NCBI GenBank assembly: GCA_030588935.1
Contig: JAUUWR010000038.1
Coordinates: 1-9,764, forward strand
Reading direction: 5' to 3'
Source: a bacterium
GTDB lineage: Archaea > Nanobdellota > Nanobdellia > Pacearchaeales > GW2011-AR1
DNA: 9,764 nt
The position numbers and the translations under genes are program-made. Positions within the stretch are counted from its first letter, which is position 1. Every line of letters begins with the position of its first letter. This document shows positions 1 to 6,607 of this stretch, one piece after another. The notes under the pieces were generated by a model. It did not search any database and was not told where the DNA came from. It was given only the letters and a program-made list of their open reading frames with translations.

Positions 1-98
1 CAATAAGAAGCTCTTTTTATATATTACTAATTTAATAATTTCAAACTTTGGAATCAATAGTTCTCGCTAATCAAATTTATAGCTTATTAATATAAAAG

Positions 99-184
99 AA
101 AATTTAAGTTATGTTCAATCTCATAAGAGTTGAACAGACAGAAAATCTTATAGGATTTTCTGTAGGTTTATCTTCTTAAATTTT
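99..184. other. Compound inverted repeat, predicted three-way-junction RNA or DNA structure
   Basis: Two perfectly complementary 10-base arms (AAAATTTAAG at 99-108 and CTTAAATTTT at 175-184) enclose two further hairpins. Hairpin A pairs GTTCAA (113-118) with TTGAAC (130-135) and CTC (120-122) with GAG (127-129), leaving one bulged T and an ATAA loop. Hairpin B pairs ACAGAAAATC (138-147) with GATTTTCTGT (154-163) over a 6-base loop. The whole would fold as a three-way junction. Outer arms and junction bases (GTTA and CTTC) match the simpler hairpins at 1163-1195 and 5950-5981, so this is probably an expanded member of that family. It may be a terminator of a gene left of the window, a small structured RNA, or a mobile hairpin element. 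The pairing is directly visible; the role is not. Confidence 0.6.
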
Positions 185-191
185 TATAAAA
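182..191 (+). promoter_or_regulatory. Possible TATA box for the nucleotidyltransferase gene
   Basis: TTTATAAAA-like sequence centred about 38 bases before the ATG at 225, which would give a short leader of roughly a dozen bases. It overlaps the 3' arm of the inverted repeat at 99-184. A second AT-rich stretch at 198-209 is an alternative, so the assignment is weak. Confidence 0.3.
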
Positions 192-224
192 TTCCAAATA
201 AATAAAATAATAATATAAAAAAAG

Positions 225-1070
225 ATGGTGAAAATTAAGAAACAAAAATCTATTGAAAAAAAAGCAAAGAAACCCAAGGTTTTAAAACCTCCAAAACTAA
301 AACTTAAAACAGAAAGAGATATTGCAATGGACTTTGCTCAAAGAGTCTACCGAAAATTTGATAAAATAGTTAAATCAGTTATTTTGTTTGGCAGCCAGGT
401 AAAACAGACAAAAGTAGCGGGCTCTGATATCGACATTATCGTGATTATAGACGACGCAACAATCAAGTTTGATGACAAAACAATTGCCTGGTACAGGGAG
501 GAATTAGCTAAATTAGTTAGAGAAGATCCCTATAAAAAAGACCTTCATATTAATACAATTAAATTAACAACCTGGTGGCAGGATTTGGCCAGAGGAGACC
601 CGACTGTAATTAATATTTTAAGGTATGGGGAAACATTAATTGACTTTGGAGGCTTTTTTAATCCATTAAAAATTCTTTTAGAACAGGGAAAAATCAGGCC
701 AACCCCTGAAGCAATTTACACATGTTTAAACAGAGTTTCAGGGCATATCTTGACAAGCAAAAGGGCAGAAATCTCAGCTATTGAAGGAAGTTATTGGGCA
801 TTTGTTGATTCTGCTCAGGCTCTGCTTATGGCAGTAAAAGTACTTCCCCCAAGCCCAGAACACATTGCTATTTTATTAAAGGAAAATTTTGTTGATAAAA
901 AATTAATGAAAATGAAATGTGTCACAGATTTTAGGGATTTGCATGACCTTCACAGAAAAATGATGCATGGAGAAATCACAGATATAAGCGGGGATGTCAT
1001 TGATAATTGGCAGAACAAAGCACAGGAATTCTTCGATGCCACTTTGAAGTTGATTAAAGAGATTGTTTGA
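225..1070 (+). CDS. Pol-beta superfamily nucleotidyltransferase with HEPN-like C-terminal domain
   Basis: 281 residues. The first 30 are very Lys-rich and probably flexible or nucleic-acid binding. Residues 45-110 carry the minimal nucleotidyltransferase signature: LFGSQ with G56-S57, then GSDID with D68 and D70, and a likely third metal-binding acid at D106. Residues 150-281 are all-helical in character and hold FRDLHDLHRKMMHGE (236-250), where R237 and H243 fit the RX4-6H motif of HEPN RNases. NTase plus HEPN partners are usually separate genes in HepT-MntA-type toxin-antitoxin pairs, where the NTase AMPylates the HEPN toxin; here both halves are in one chain. Such fused proteins could also be general DPANN nucleotidyltransferases with a helical substrate domain. 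The gene stands alone, flanked by hairpins at 99-184 and 1163-1195. The ATG at 225 has no Shine-Dalgarno. The NTase fold is secure; the HEPN call and function are inference. Confidence 0.85.
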   Translation: MVKIKKQKSIEKKAKKPKVLKPPKLKLKTERDIAMDFAQRVYRKFDKIVKSVILFGSQVKQTKVAGSDIDIIVIIDDATIKFDDKTIAWYREELAKLVREDPYKKDLHINTIKLTTWWQDLARGDPTVINILRYGETLIDFGGFFNPLKILLEQGKIRPTPEAIYTCLNRVSGHILTSKRAEISAIEGSYWAFVDSAQALLMAVKVLPPSPEHIAILLKENFVDKKLMKMKCVTDFRDLHDLHRKMMHGEITDISGDVIDNWQNKAQEFFDATLKLIKEIV

Positions 1071-1162
1071 TTAGATTTTCCCTGTATCCCTAATTTCTAA
1101 AAAGGAAGCTAAAGCTACTCATCTTCAAAATTAAGAATATTTAGGAAATATTGATAAAAAAG

Positions 1163-1195
1163 AAAATTTGAGTTAGACTTGTCTTCTCAAATTTT
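1163..1195. terminator. Convergent hairpin with T/A-run arms, terminator-like
   Basis: AAAATTTGAG (1163-1172) pairs perfectly with CTCAAATTTT (1186-1195). Inside, AGAC and GTCT form a short extra stem over a two-base turn. Because the arms end in A- and T-runs, the RNA from either strand would be a hairpin followed by U residues. It sits between two convergent genes (stops at 1070 and 1213), the position of a shared bidirectional terminator. Arms and junction bases match elements at 99-184 and 5950-5981. Confidence 0.55.
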
Positions 1196-1212
1196 TAAAA
1201 TACTAAAAATAA

Positions 1213-1971
1213 TTAATTATCTTCTTGTGCAACATCACTTCTAAAAACCATTTCATAAAAAGCAGGAGCGTTTTCCTCTCCTAATACTGCCCTTGCATAT
1301 TCAACTTCTTTGCCTTTTATTTTATCATGAAATTCTTTTGTTTTCCCTGATGCTATCTTAATATATTTATTCAAAATAAGTTGTTCTCCATCAGGTCCTT
1401 GAATATAAGTACTAATTGCATTTAAAAGAGATGGGTTATCTTTATATATTTCTGAAAAATAATTTACTGATGTTTGTTGAATGTTTTCAAAAGCTTTAAT
1501 TTTTAATTTTTGAGCTTTTTCAGAAGTTTCTTTACTTGAATATGCCCTAAAATTCTCCAGCATTTCACTAGCTTCTTTATGTAATTCTACAATATCTTGA
1601 TATTTACTATTTTCTTCTGGATCAACATCTAATAAGTTAGCCTGTAATTTTTCATTTGGAGTAATTTCAATAATTCTTTCTAAATTATCTCCTTTAAAAT
1701 TTTCTTTATGATTTTTTCCAAATCTTTTTACACCAGGTTTTACAAATCCAGAAAGTGCCGGAAAATTAGTAGACCTACTCAAACTTCCCACTAAATCTTC
1801 ATCTATTTTTCCTTTTTCTATCCCTTCTGCTTCAACAACTTTTGCAGCTAAACCAGGTAAATTTTGAGGATAAACTCTATCCTTAATTTGCTGTTCAGCT
1901 ATTACATAAGTTTGATAAACAAAATAGTCTTTTTTTGCTTTATCATATACACTTTGATTTTCTTCTGCCAT
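1213..1971 (-). CDS. Uncharacterised soluble, mostly helical protein
   Basis: 252 residues, not recognised. It starts at a clear ATG (1971) and has no signal peptide, membrane segment or Cys residues. The composition is charged, rich in Lys and Glu, with long predicted helices. Examples are the stretch around residues 125-160, which has HKEASEMLENFRAY, and the C-terminal region with KEFHDKIKGKEVEYARAVLG. A Pro/Gly-containing central part (about 70-90) probably links helical segments. A TATA-like TTTTTAAAG lies about 32 bases upstream. The next upstream gene on the same strand (membrane protein, ending at 2047) is 75 bases away, so it is probably a separate transcript. Codon use is strongly A/T-ending, similar to the small genes around 2047-2851. 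No enzymatic motif is visible; it may be lineage-specific. Confidence 0.8.
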   Translation of the reverse strand: MAEENQSVYDKAKKDYFVYQTYVIAEQQIKDRVYPQNLPGLAAKVVEAEGIEKGKIDEDLVGSLSRSTNFPALSGFVKPGVKRFGKNHKENFKGDNLERIIEITPNEKLQANLLDVDPEENSKYQDIVELHKEASEMLENFRAYSSKETSEKAQKLKIKAFENIQQTSVNYFSEIYKDNPSLLNAISTYIQGPDGEQLILNKYIKIASGKTKEFHDKIKGKEVEYARAVLGEENAPAFYEMVFRSDVAQEDN

Positions 1972-1999
1972 TTTTCTTAATTAAACCAACAAAAACCCC

Positions 2000-2007
2000 T
2001 TTAAAAA
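2000..2007 (-). promoter_or_regulatory. Possible TATA box for the 1213-1971 gene
   Basis: On the minus strand this reads TTTTTAAA, centred about 32 bases before the ATG at 1971, giving a leader of only a few bases. There is no Shine-Dalgarno in the leader. Confidence 0.4.
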
Positions 2008-2046
2008 CCTTTCTATTAATGTAATCAAGAAGTAGTAACAAACAAA

Positions 2047-2388
2047 TTAAGAACGTCCTTCTTTCTCTAATTCCTCGCCTAATCTTTCTCTTTTATGAAA
2101 TCTTTCAACAAATCTCTTTAATTCTTCTTTGGTTGGATAATTATGTTCTATTTTTTCTTTCTTTTTCTTTGGTCTTCTTGAACCTATATTTCTAGTTGGA
2201 ATAGTGTGATTACCTTGAATGACTAAAATAAATCCTCCTATAATAAAAACCCCCCCAATAAAAATACCCCCTCGAGAAATTATATCTGAAGTAGCAACAA
2301 CCGCACCAGTAATTGTCAAAAACGAGGGTAAATTAACTATCAATATTCCCATTATAATCAGAGCTAAACCAAGTTTTCTGTAATTCAT
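2047..2388 (-). CDS. Small two-helix membrane protein with basic cytoplasmic tail
   Basis: 113 residues. Two hydrophobic segments are visible, at about residues 7-31 (LGLALIIMGILIV onward) and 42-58 (GIFIGGVFIIGGFILVIQG), the second rich in Gly. A Lys/Arg-rich tail follows, with RRPKKKKEK near residue 70 and a charged helix to the end, so the tail should be cytoplasmic. It is clearly homologous to the 78-residue protein at 2615-2851. Shared features are the IIMG motif in helix 1, an ITG/ISG pair, the DIIS sequence between the helices, and a Gly-rich helix 2. The function is unknown; the fold suggests a small membrane anchor. It is transcribed from a TATA box (2409-2418) centred 25.5 bases before its ATG, which it shares with the divergent ORF at 2439. 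Confidence 0.8.
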   Translation of the reverse strand: MNYRKLGLALIIMGILIVNLPSFLTITGAVVATSDIISRGGIFIGGVFIIGGFILVIQGNHTIPTRNIGSRRPKKKKEKIEHNYPTKEELKRFVERFHKRERLGEELEKEGRS

Positions 2389-2408
2389 AGTATGATTAAA
2401 AGAATAAA

Positions 2409-2418
2409 GTTTAAAAAC
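2409..2418. promoter_or_regulatory. Symmetric bidirectional TATA box
   Basis: GTTTAAAAAC is nearly palindromic. Its centre (2413.5) is exactly 25.5 bases from the ATG at 2388 on the minus strand and from the ATG at 2439 on the plus strand. That spacing suits a leaderless archaeal transcript in each direction, so one element probably drives both genes. Confidence 0.55.
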
Positions 2419-2438
2419 ATTTCTTATATTATTTCAAA

Positions 2439-2576
2439 ATGGATTATCAAGAGATTAAACCATTAGTATTTCATAATCCTCCTAATCAGAATTATAATGA
2501 ACTCACAACTTCCCTATACAATCCAAAAAGACCAAGAATCACATATGCTAAAAAAGTTGATTATTCTGTTATGTGA
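2439..2576 (+). CDS. Candidate 45-residue small protein
   Basis: An ATG at 2439 opens a 45-codon frame ending in TGA at 2574-2576. The product starts MDYQEIKPLVFHNPPNQ and ends YAKKVDYSVM. It is polar, with many Asn, Pro and Tyr, no membrane segment and no Cys, and is likely extended or partner-bound. Support comes from the well-placed TATA box at 2409-2418 and from its position filling the gap between two divergently oriented homologous membrane-protein genes. There is no Shine-Dalgarno. The family is unknown; a chance ORF of this size is possible in AT-rich DNA. Confidence 0.5.
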   Translation: MDYQEIKPLVFHNPPNQNYNELTTSLYNPKRPRITYAKKVDYSVM

Positions 2577-2584
2577 TGATTAAA

Positions 2585-2593
2585 TTTAAATAA
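2585..2593 (+). promoter_or_regulatory. TATA box for the 78-residue membrane protein
   Basis: TTTAAATAA is centred about 26 bases before the ATG at 2615, the expected distance for a leaderless transcript. It therefore supports that start codon. Confidence 0.55.
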
Positions 2594-2614
2594 CCCACAA
2601 GTTTTAAATATCCT

Positions 2615-2851
2615 ATGAGCTGGAAAAGAGTTTTAGGTATTGTATTAATTATCATGGGGACATTTATAATTTTAACAAGTAGAACCATAAGTGGAAGTGT
2701 TATCGGTGTTTTAGACATTATTTCTAAAGTTAGTTTTGTTCTTGGGGTGGGATTAATAGCAGGAGGTCTTGGGTTGATATTTACGACCAAAAGACCAAAA
2801 CTTGCAGAATTAAAAAGGGAATGGAAAAAAGACCCTAAAATAAACCCCTAA
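2615..2851 (+). CDS. Small two-helix membrane protein, homologue of the 2047-2388 product
   Basis: 78 residues. Helix 1 spans about residues 5-21 (VLGIVLIIMGTFIIL) and helix 2 about 41-57 (FVLGVGLIAGGLGLIF). DIIS lies between them, and a short basic/acidic tail containing KRPKLAELKREWKKD follows. The helices and DIIS loop align with the product of 2047-2388, but this protein lacks that protein's long Lys-rich tail. The start is supported by the TATA box at 2585-2593. The stop codon overlaps the stop codon of the convergent PEP synthase gene by four bases (2848-2851). The opposite-strand reading frame over 2569-2790 is a shadow. The function is unknown. Confidence 0.8.
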   Translation: MSWKRVLGIVLIIMGTFIILTSRTISGSVIGVLDIISKVSFVLGVGLIAGGLGLIFTTKRPKLAELKREWKKDPKINP

Positions 2852-5808
2852 AAAACATCACTATAAACATCTTCATCATCCTCATCAAACCTGTACTTCA
2901 TCTTTTGAGGGGTATTATCCGGTTCTTCATCAGGATTATAAATTCCAATACTCTCGGGATTTACAGGTTCTGAGCTTATACCTTCTGTTTCAATAGATTC
3001 TTCAACCCTTTCATTCTGCTCGACTTTTTCCTGTTTATCTTCTTCAACATCTTGCTTAATTTCCTCTGCTTTGTCTTTAATCCTGTCCTTATTATCAATA
3101 GGAGAAACCGGGCCAATATGTTCTTCAAATTCAACTTCTGGTTTTTTCACTACTTCAGGAAACTCTGTTGATTGTTCTTTCAAGTCCTGTATTTTTTCTT
3201 GTTTTTTCTCAATCTCTGTAATTTCTACAGGCTTTGTCTCTTTTTCTATTTTAGGAATTTCAGGAAGTTCTGGTTTCTGCTCATTAATTTTATTTTTTCC
3301 CTTACGATTTTTATAACATTTCTTGCAATAAACTTCTTTTCCAGGCTTTGGTCTAAATGGAACCCAGCACTCTTTACCACACTCAGCACATACAGCATTG
3401 GTTTTCTTTTTTCTTTTTACAATTTTTTCCTCAACAGCTTCTTTATCTTCTTTAGTTTCTCCTAACTCTTCTTTTTTTATCATGCCTTCTTGTTTTCTTT
3501 TATCAAAAATCTCTTCTTCCTGTTCAAAACCTACTTGATTCTCAAGTTCTTTAATAAAAACAGAAATATCATAAGCAGCATCTGCATTTACCGAAATTGA
3601 GTCAATCCCTTCTTTTATTAAAAATTCAGCCATTTCTTTTTTGCTTCCTGCCTGCCCGCAAATACTTGAAGTTGTTTTGTATTTTTTGCAGGCTTCTAAA
3701 ACTTTTTTTATCTGAGAAAAAACAGCAGGATGTATTTCATCATATAATTCCTGCACTAAATCTTCCCCCCTATCAACAGCAAGAGTATATTGGGTTAAGT
3801 CGTTTGTCCCAAAACTAATAAAATCAACTTCCGGGCAAATATCATCTATAATCTGAACAGCAGCAGGAGTCTCAATCATCACCCCAATCTTCATATTAGA
3901 AGTCTTAAATTTATCAGAAATTTCTTTAGCTCTTTTTAATTCTTCAACTGAAATCACCTGGGGGAACATCACGCCAAATTCTTTTTCAGGATTTTGCTCA
4001 GCAACCTGTTTAATAGCCTCTAATTCTGCCTCAAATATTTTAGGATGCTTTAGACTAAATCGAATTCCATGAAATCCCAGCATAGGATTTATTTCTTCCT
4101 CAGAAGCCCCCTTCAAAGAACCATATTCATCACTTCTCAAATCAGAGCTTCTAACCCAAACTGATTTAAAATGCTTTGCTATTTTTTCAATACCTTTTTT
4201 CAAAAGCCCAACATACTCATCTAATCTATTTTCTTTTTCATAAAGTAAAGGGTGTTCCCCAGAACCTGCGATAATTCCCTCTAAACGAAGCAGCCCAATA
4301 GAATCAATTCCAGATTCAGTAGCTCTTTCAGCAAAATCCGGCAAATCTAAAATAAGTTTTAATTTTGTTTTTGTTTCAACTACTGGCTTGACTTCAACAA
4401 ACCGAGTTTCACCAATCTGCCCTTCATAAATTTTTCCATTTGAACCATCAACAGTAATTGTCATTCCTTCTTTTAATATAGAAGTTGCTTTGCCAGTTCC
4501 AACAACTGCAGGTATGCCCATTTCCCTGCTCACAATTGAAGCATGAGCAGTCATTCCACCTTCGTCAGTCACAATTGCATTGCATTTTTGCATGCTCACA
4601 ACCATATCAGGATTAGTCATTTCAGTCACAAGAACATCACCTTTTTTTATTTTAGATAAATCCTGCATGTCATTGATTAATTTAACATTACCAATTCCAA
4701 CTCCAGGACTTGCCCCTAGTCCTTCTAAAATTATGTTTCCAGAAAGAGTGCCTTGTTTTTTCTCAGGTTTTTTAGTTGTAACTGGCCTTGACTGCAAAAT
4801 ATAAATCTTCCCTGCTTCCACACCAAACTCAATATCTTGTGGTTTTTGATAATGCCCCTCAAGCTTTATAGCATAATCTGCAATTTCTAATACCTGTCCA
4901 TTACTCAAAACCTGCTCCTTAGATTTTTCAGCACTAAGTTTAACAATCTTATTTTCCCCGCCGCTTGTCCTGACAACTGCAATTTTTTTATCAGTAACTC
5001 TAATATTTTTAATCTTTAAATCCTCAGAATCAGTTGCCTTAACAACATAATGGTCTGGATGAATCTTGCCAGAAACAATTCCTTCACCTAATCCAAAAAC
5101 AGCCTCTATAACAATCTGGTCTTCAAGAGTTACTGGGTCTTTAGAAAACATAACTCCTGATTTTTCAGAATCAATCATTTTCTGAATTGCAACAGCAAGC
5201 AAAGCCTGTTCTTCTGAAAAACCTTTCTTATGCCTGTAATAAAGGGCGCGAGGAGTGTATAAACTTGAAAAACATTTTTTCACATGCTGAATCAATTTGC
5301 TATCTCCTTTGATATTGAGAAAACTTTCCTGCTGTCCGGCAAAACTTGCATCAGCCAAATCTTCAGTTGTTGCACTGCTCCTAACAGCAACAAAAACCGG
5401 CTCTTGAGAATTTTTTAAAATATTCAACGCATCCTCAGAAACTTTTTCTTCATTAAACTGCCCTGCCCCCAAAATATGATAAGCCTCTAAAATCTCATTC
5501 TCTAATTCCTCAGACATTTCCTGACTCTCAATTAATTTCCTAACCTTGCCTGCTTTTTCCCTCAAATCTGCTGTATCTTCAAAATCAATTCCTATAACAA
5601 TATTTTTAATTTTCTCTTTAATATTTTTAATAAAAAATTCAAAAGCTTTCGCAGTTATAACAAATCCTGGAGGAACAGGAAAATCATTCCTAATCATCTC
5701 TCCTAAATTAGCTCCTTTGCCACCGGCAATCTTAATATCTTCTTTGGCAAGCTCAGAAAACCATTTTATATATTTTTCTGAAAAATCCAACTCTTTTTTC
5801 TCAACCAT
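2848..5808 (-). CDS. ppsA: Phosphoenolpyruvate synthase with C-terminal zinc-ribbon and acidic extension
   Basis: 986 residues; the usual enzyme has about 750-800. The enzyme makes PEP from pyruvate and ATP, releasing AMP and phosphate. The N-terminal ATP-grasp domain shows GGKGANLGEM (29-38) and AVRSSATTEDLADASFAGQQ (141-160). The phosphohistidine swivelling domain has GGMTAHASIVSRE with catalytic H422. The PEP-binding barrel has NPMLGFHGIR (574-583), GVMIETPAA (642-650), SFGTNDLTQYTLAVDRGE (665-682) and SSICGQA with catalytic C717. The core ends near 760. A Lys/Glu linker follows, then a CxxC-type zinc ribbon with C807, C810, C814, C828 and C831, and about 150 residues of low-complexity acidic tail ending in DEDDEDVYSDVF. 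The enzyme call is secure. The extension is visible, but its role is unknown; binding a partner or nucleic acid is possible. A TATA-like box (5836-5844) lies about 32 bases upstream. Confidence 0.97.
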   Translation of the reverse strand: MVEKKELDFSEKYIKWFSELAKEDIKIAGGKGANLGEMIRNDFPVPPGFVITAKAFEFFIKNIKEKIKNIVIGIDFEDTADLREKAGKVRKLIESQEMSEELENEILEAYHILGAGQFNEEKVSEDALNILKNSQEPVFVAVRSSATTEDLADASFAGQQESFLNIKGDSKLIQHVKKCFSSLYTPRALYYRHKKGFSEEQALLAVAIQKMIDSEKSGVMFSKDPVTLEDQIVIEAVFGLGEGIVSGKIHPDHYVVKATDSEDLKIKNIRVTDKKIAVVRTSGGENKIVKLSAEKSKEQVLSNGQVLEIADYAIKLEGHYQKPQDIEFGVEAGKIYILQSRPVTTKKPEKKQGTLSGNIILEGLGASPGVGIGNVKLINDMQDLSKIKKGDVLVTEMTNPDMVVSMQKCNAIVTDEGGMTAHASIVSREMGIPAVVGTGKATSILKEGMTITVDGSNGKIYEGQIGETRFVEVKPVVETKTKLKLILDLPDFAERATESGIDSIGLLRLEGIIAGSGEHPLLYEKENRLDEYVGLLKKGIEKIAKHFKSVWVRSSDLRSDEYGSLKGASEEEINPMLGFHGIRFSLKHPKIFEAELEAIKQVAEQNPEKEFGVMFPQVISVEELKRAKEISDKFKTSNMKIGVMIETPAAVQIIDDICPEVDFISFGTNDLTQYTLAVDRGEDLVQELYDEIHPAVFSQIKKVLEACKKYKTTSSICGQAGSKKEMAEFLIKEGIDSISVNADAAYDISVFIKELENQVGFEQEEEIFDKRKQEGMIKKEELGETKEDKEAVEEKIVKRKKKTNAVCAECGKECWVPFRPKPGKEVYCKKCYKNRKGKNKINEQKPELPEIPKIEKETKPVEITEIEKKQEKIQDLKEQSTEFPEVVKKPEVEFEEHIGPVSPIDNKDRIKDKAEEIKQDVEEDKQEKVEQNERVEESIETEGISSEPVNPESIGIYNPDEEPDNTPQKMKYRFDEDDEDVYSDVF

Positions 5809-5835
5809 TTTTTTATTTTTGCTTATTTTATTTTT

Positions 5836-5844
5836 TATTTATAT
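5836..5844 (-). promoter_or_regulatory. Possible TATA box for ppsA
   Basis: On the minus strand this reads ATATAAATA, centred about 32 bases before the ppsA ATG at 5808. It adjoins the block repeated upstream of the ribosomal operon (5840-5930 and 7061-7132). Confidence 0.45.
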
Positions 5845-5930
5845 CTTTACAAATTATTAAGCTCTATATAAGCAACATTAAGCCCTCATCCTTTTTGCTT
5901 ACTCTCCTCATCTTCCAAATGTAATATTTT
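5840..5930 (-). repeat. Upstream block shared with the ribosomal operon, copy 1 (ppsA side)
   Basis: Read in ppsA orientation, the block begins with a 22-mer (plus-strand 5909-5930, CATCTTCCAAAT then GTAATATTTT) that differs from 7111-7132 at one position. It then contains a stretch around 5840-5882 that aligns with 7061-7105, sharing GCTTAATAA followed by TTGTAA. About 19 extra bases lie between the two parts in this copy. Possible roles are a shared regulator site, a promoter plus leader, or a small dispersed repeat. Confidence 0.5.
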
Positions 5931-5949
5931 TAACAATATAAGTTAATAT

Positions 5950-5981
5950 AAAAATTTGGTTAGCGAAGCTTCCAAATTTTT
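5950..5981. terminator. Hairpin with GCGAAGC tip, terminator-like
   Basis: AAAAATTTGG (5950-5959) pairs perfectly with CCAAATTTTT (5972-5981). The inner AGC-GAA-GCT forms a compact, very stable mini-hairpin. It lies 78 bases past the stop of uL16, so on the minus strand it is a hairpin followed by a U-run at the end of the ribosomal operon. Arms and junction bases (GTTA...CTTC) match the elements at 99-184 and 1163-1195. Well-studied archaea rely mainly on U-tracts for termination, so a terminator role is plausible but unproven. Confidence 0.6.
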
Positions 5982-6058
5982 CATGAATATCAATTACACT
6001 CTATTAATTATATAGAAGAAATCATTTCATATTTAAAGTTTGTGGGGTTTGAGGATAA

Positions 6059-6604
6059 TCAACCCGTCTTCTCCTCAACAACAACCTTTGTCTTACAAGG
6101 CAATTTAGGAGTTACTTTTTTAAAAAATCTTCTTACTTTTGAAACATTTGTCTTTTCATTAAAATAAGCAGTAAAAATAGGTTTGTTTTTTTTAACAATT
6201 GCTGCTCTTCCTTCAGGCCTTCCAAAACTTTTTGTCATTCCAGTCTGAACTCTTTCACCCTTGCTTGCCCCTGAATAAACCCTGTTGTTTCTCAAAACAT
6301 TATGAGGATAAACATTGCATCTCAAGAAAAAGTTTTTTTGAAATAATTTCGTCAAATCTTTATTTAAAGCTTGTCTAACTGCTTCTAAAGCCAAATCCCT
6401 GATTTGAATATTTTCCTGAGTTGATAAAGTTATCTTTATTTTAAATTTTCCCTTTTCAAAAGCTTGTATATTTCCCATGCTAAATTTAACAATTTTCTGA
6501 GGAGGAACTGATTTTATAAAACTAAACTGCTGTCTTTTAGAAAAACGAGTATTCACTACTGGTTTTCTTTTCGAATATGCTAATGCTTTTCTTGTTGTTG
6601 CCAT
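6059..6604 (-). CDS. rpl10e: Large-subunit ribosomal protein uL16 (archaeal L10e)
   Basis: 181 residues, the normal length for archaeal L10e. It is a component of the 50S subunit near the peptidyl-transferase centre and the A-site tRNA elbow. Recognisable features in order are VPPQKIVKFSMGN (33-45), IQIRDLALEAVRQALNKDL (66-84), NVYPHNVLRNNR (97-108), a Gly-rich GASKGERVQTGM segment, and FGRPEGRAA (127-135). The C-terminus is basic. It is the last gene of a three-gene operon and starts three bases after the stop of the 59-residue ORF. No Shine-Dalgarno lies in that gap, so translation is probably coupled. The hairpin at 5950-5981 lies downstream and may end the transcript. Confidence 0.95.
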   Translation of the reverse strand: MATTRKALAYSKRKPVVNTRFSKRQQFSFIKSVPPQKIVKFSMGNIQAFEKGKFKIKITLSTQENIQIRDLALEAVRQALNKDLTKLFQKNFFLRCNVYPHNVLRNNRVYSGASKGERVQTGMTKSFGRPEGRAAIVKKNKPIFTAYFNEKTNVSKVRRFFKKVTPKLPCKTKVVVEEKTG

Positions 6605-6607
6605 TTT

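Noticed and set aside
113..135. GTTCAATCTC resembling a tRNA T-loop
   Set aside because: No acceptor, D or anticodon arms can be placed around it; the bases instead pair as a simple hairpin.
2569..2790. Minus-strand ORF opposite the 78-residue membrane protein
   Set aside because: The plus-strand frame has a clear homologue in the window and a well-placed TATA box; the minus frame is its low-complexity shadow.
3071..5860. Several plus-strand ORFs of 73-104 codons opposite ppsA
   Set aside because: They lie antisense to a strongly conserved enzyme and have Phe/Ser/Leu-rich shadow composition.
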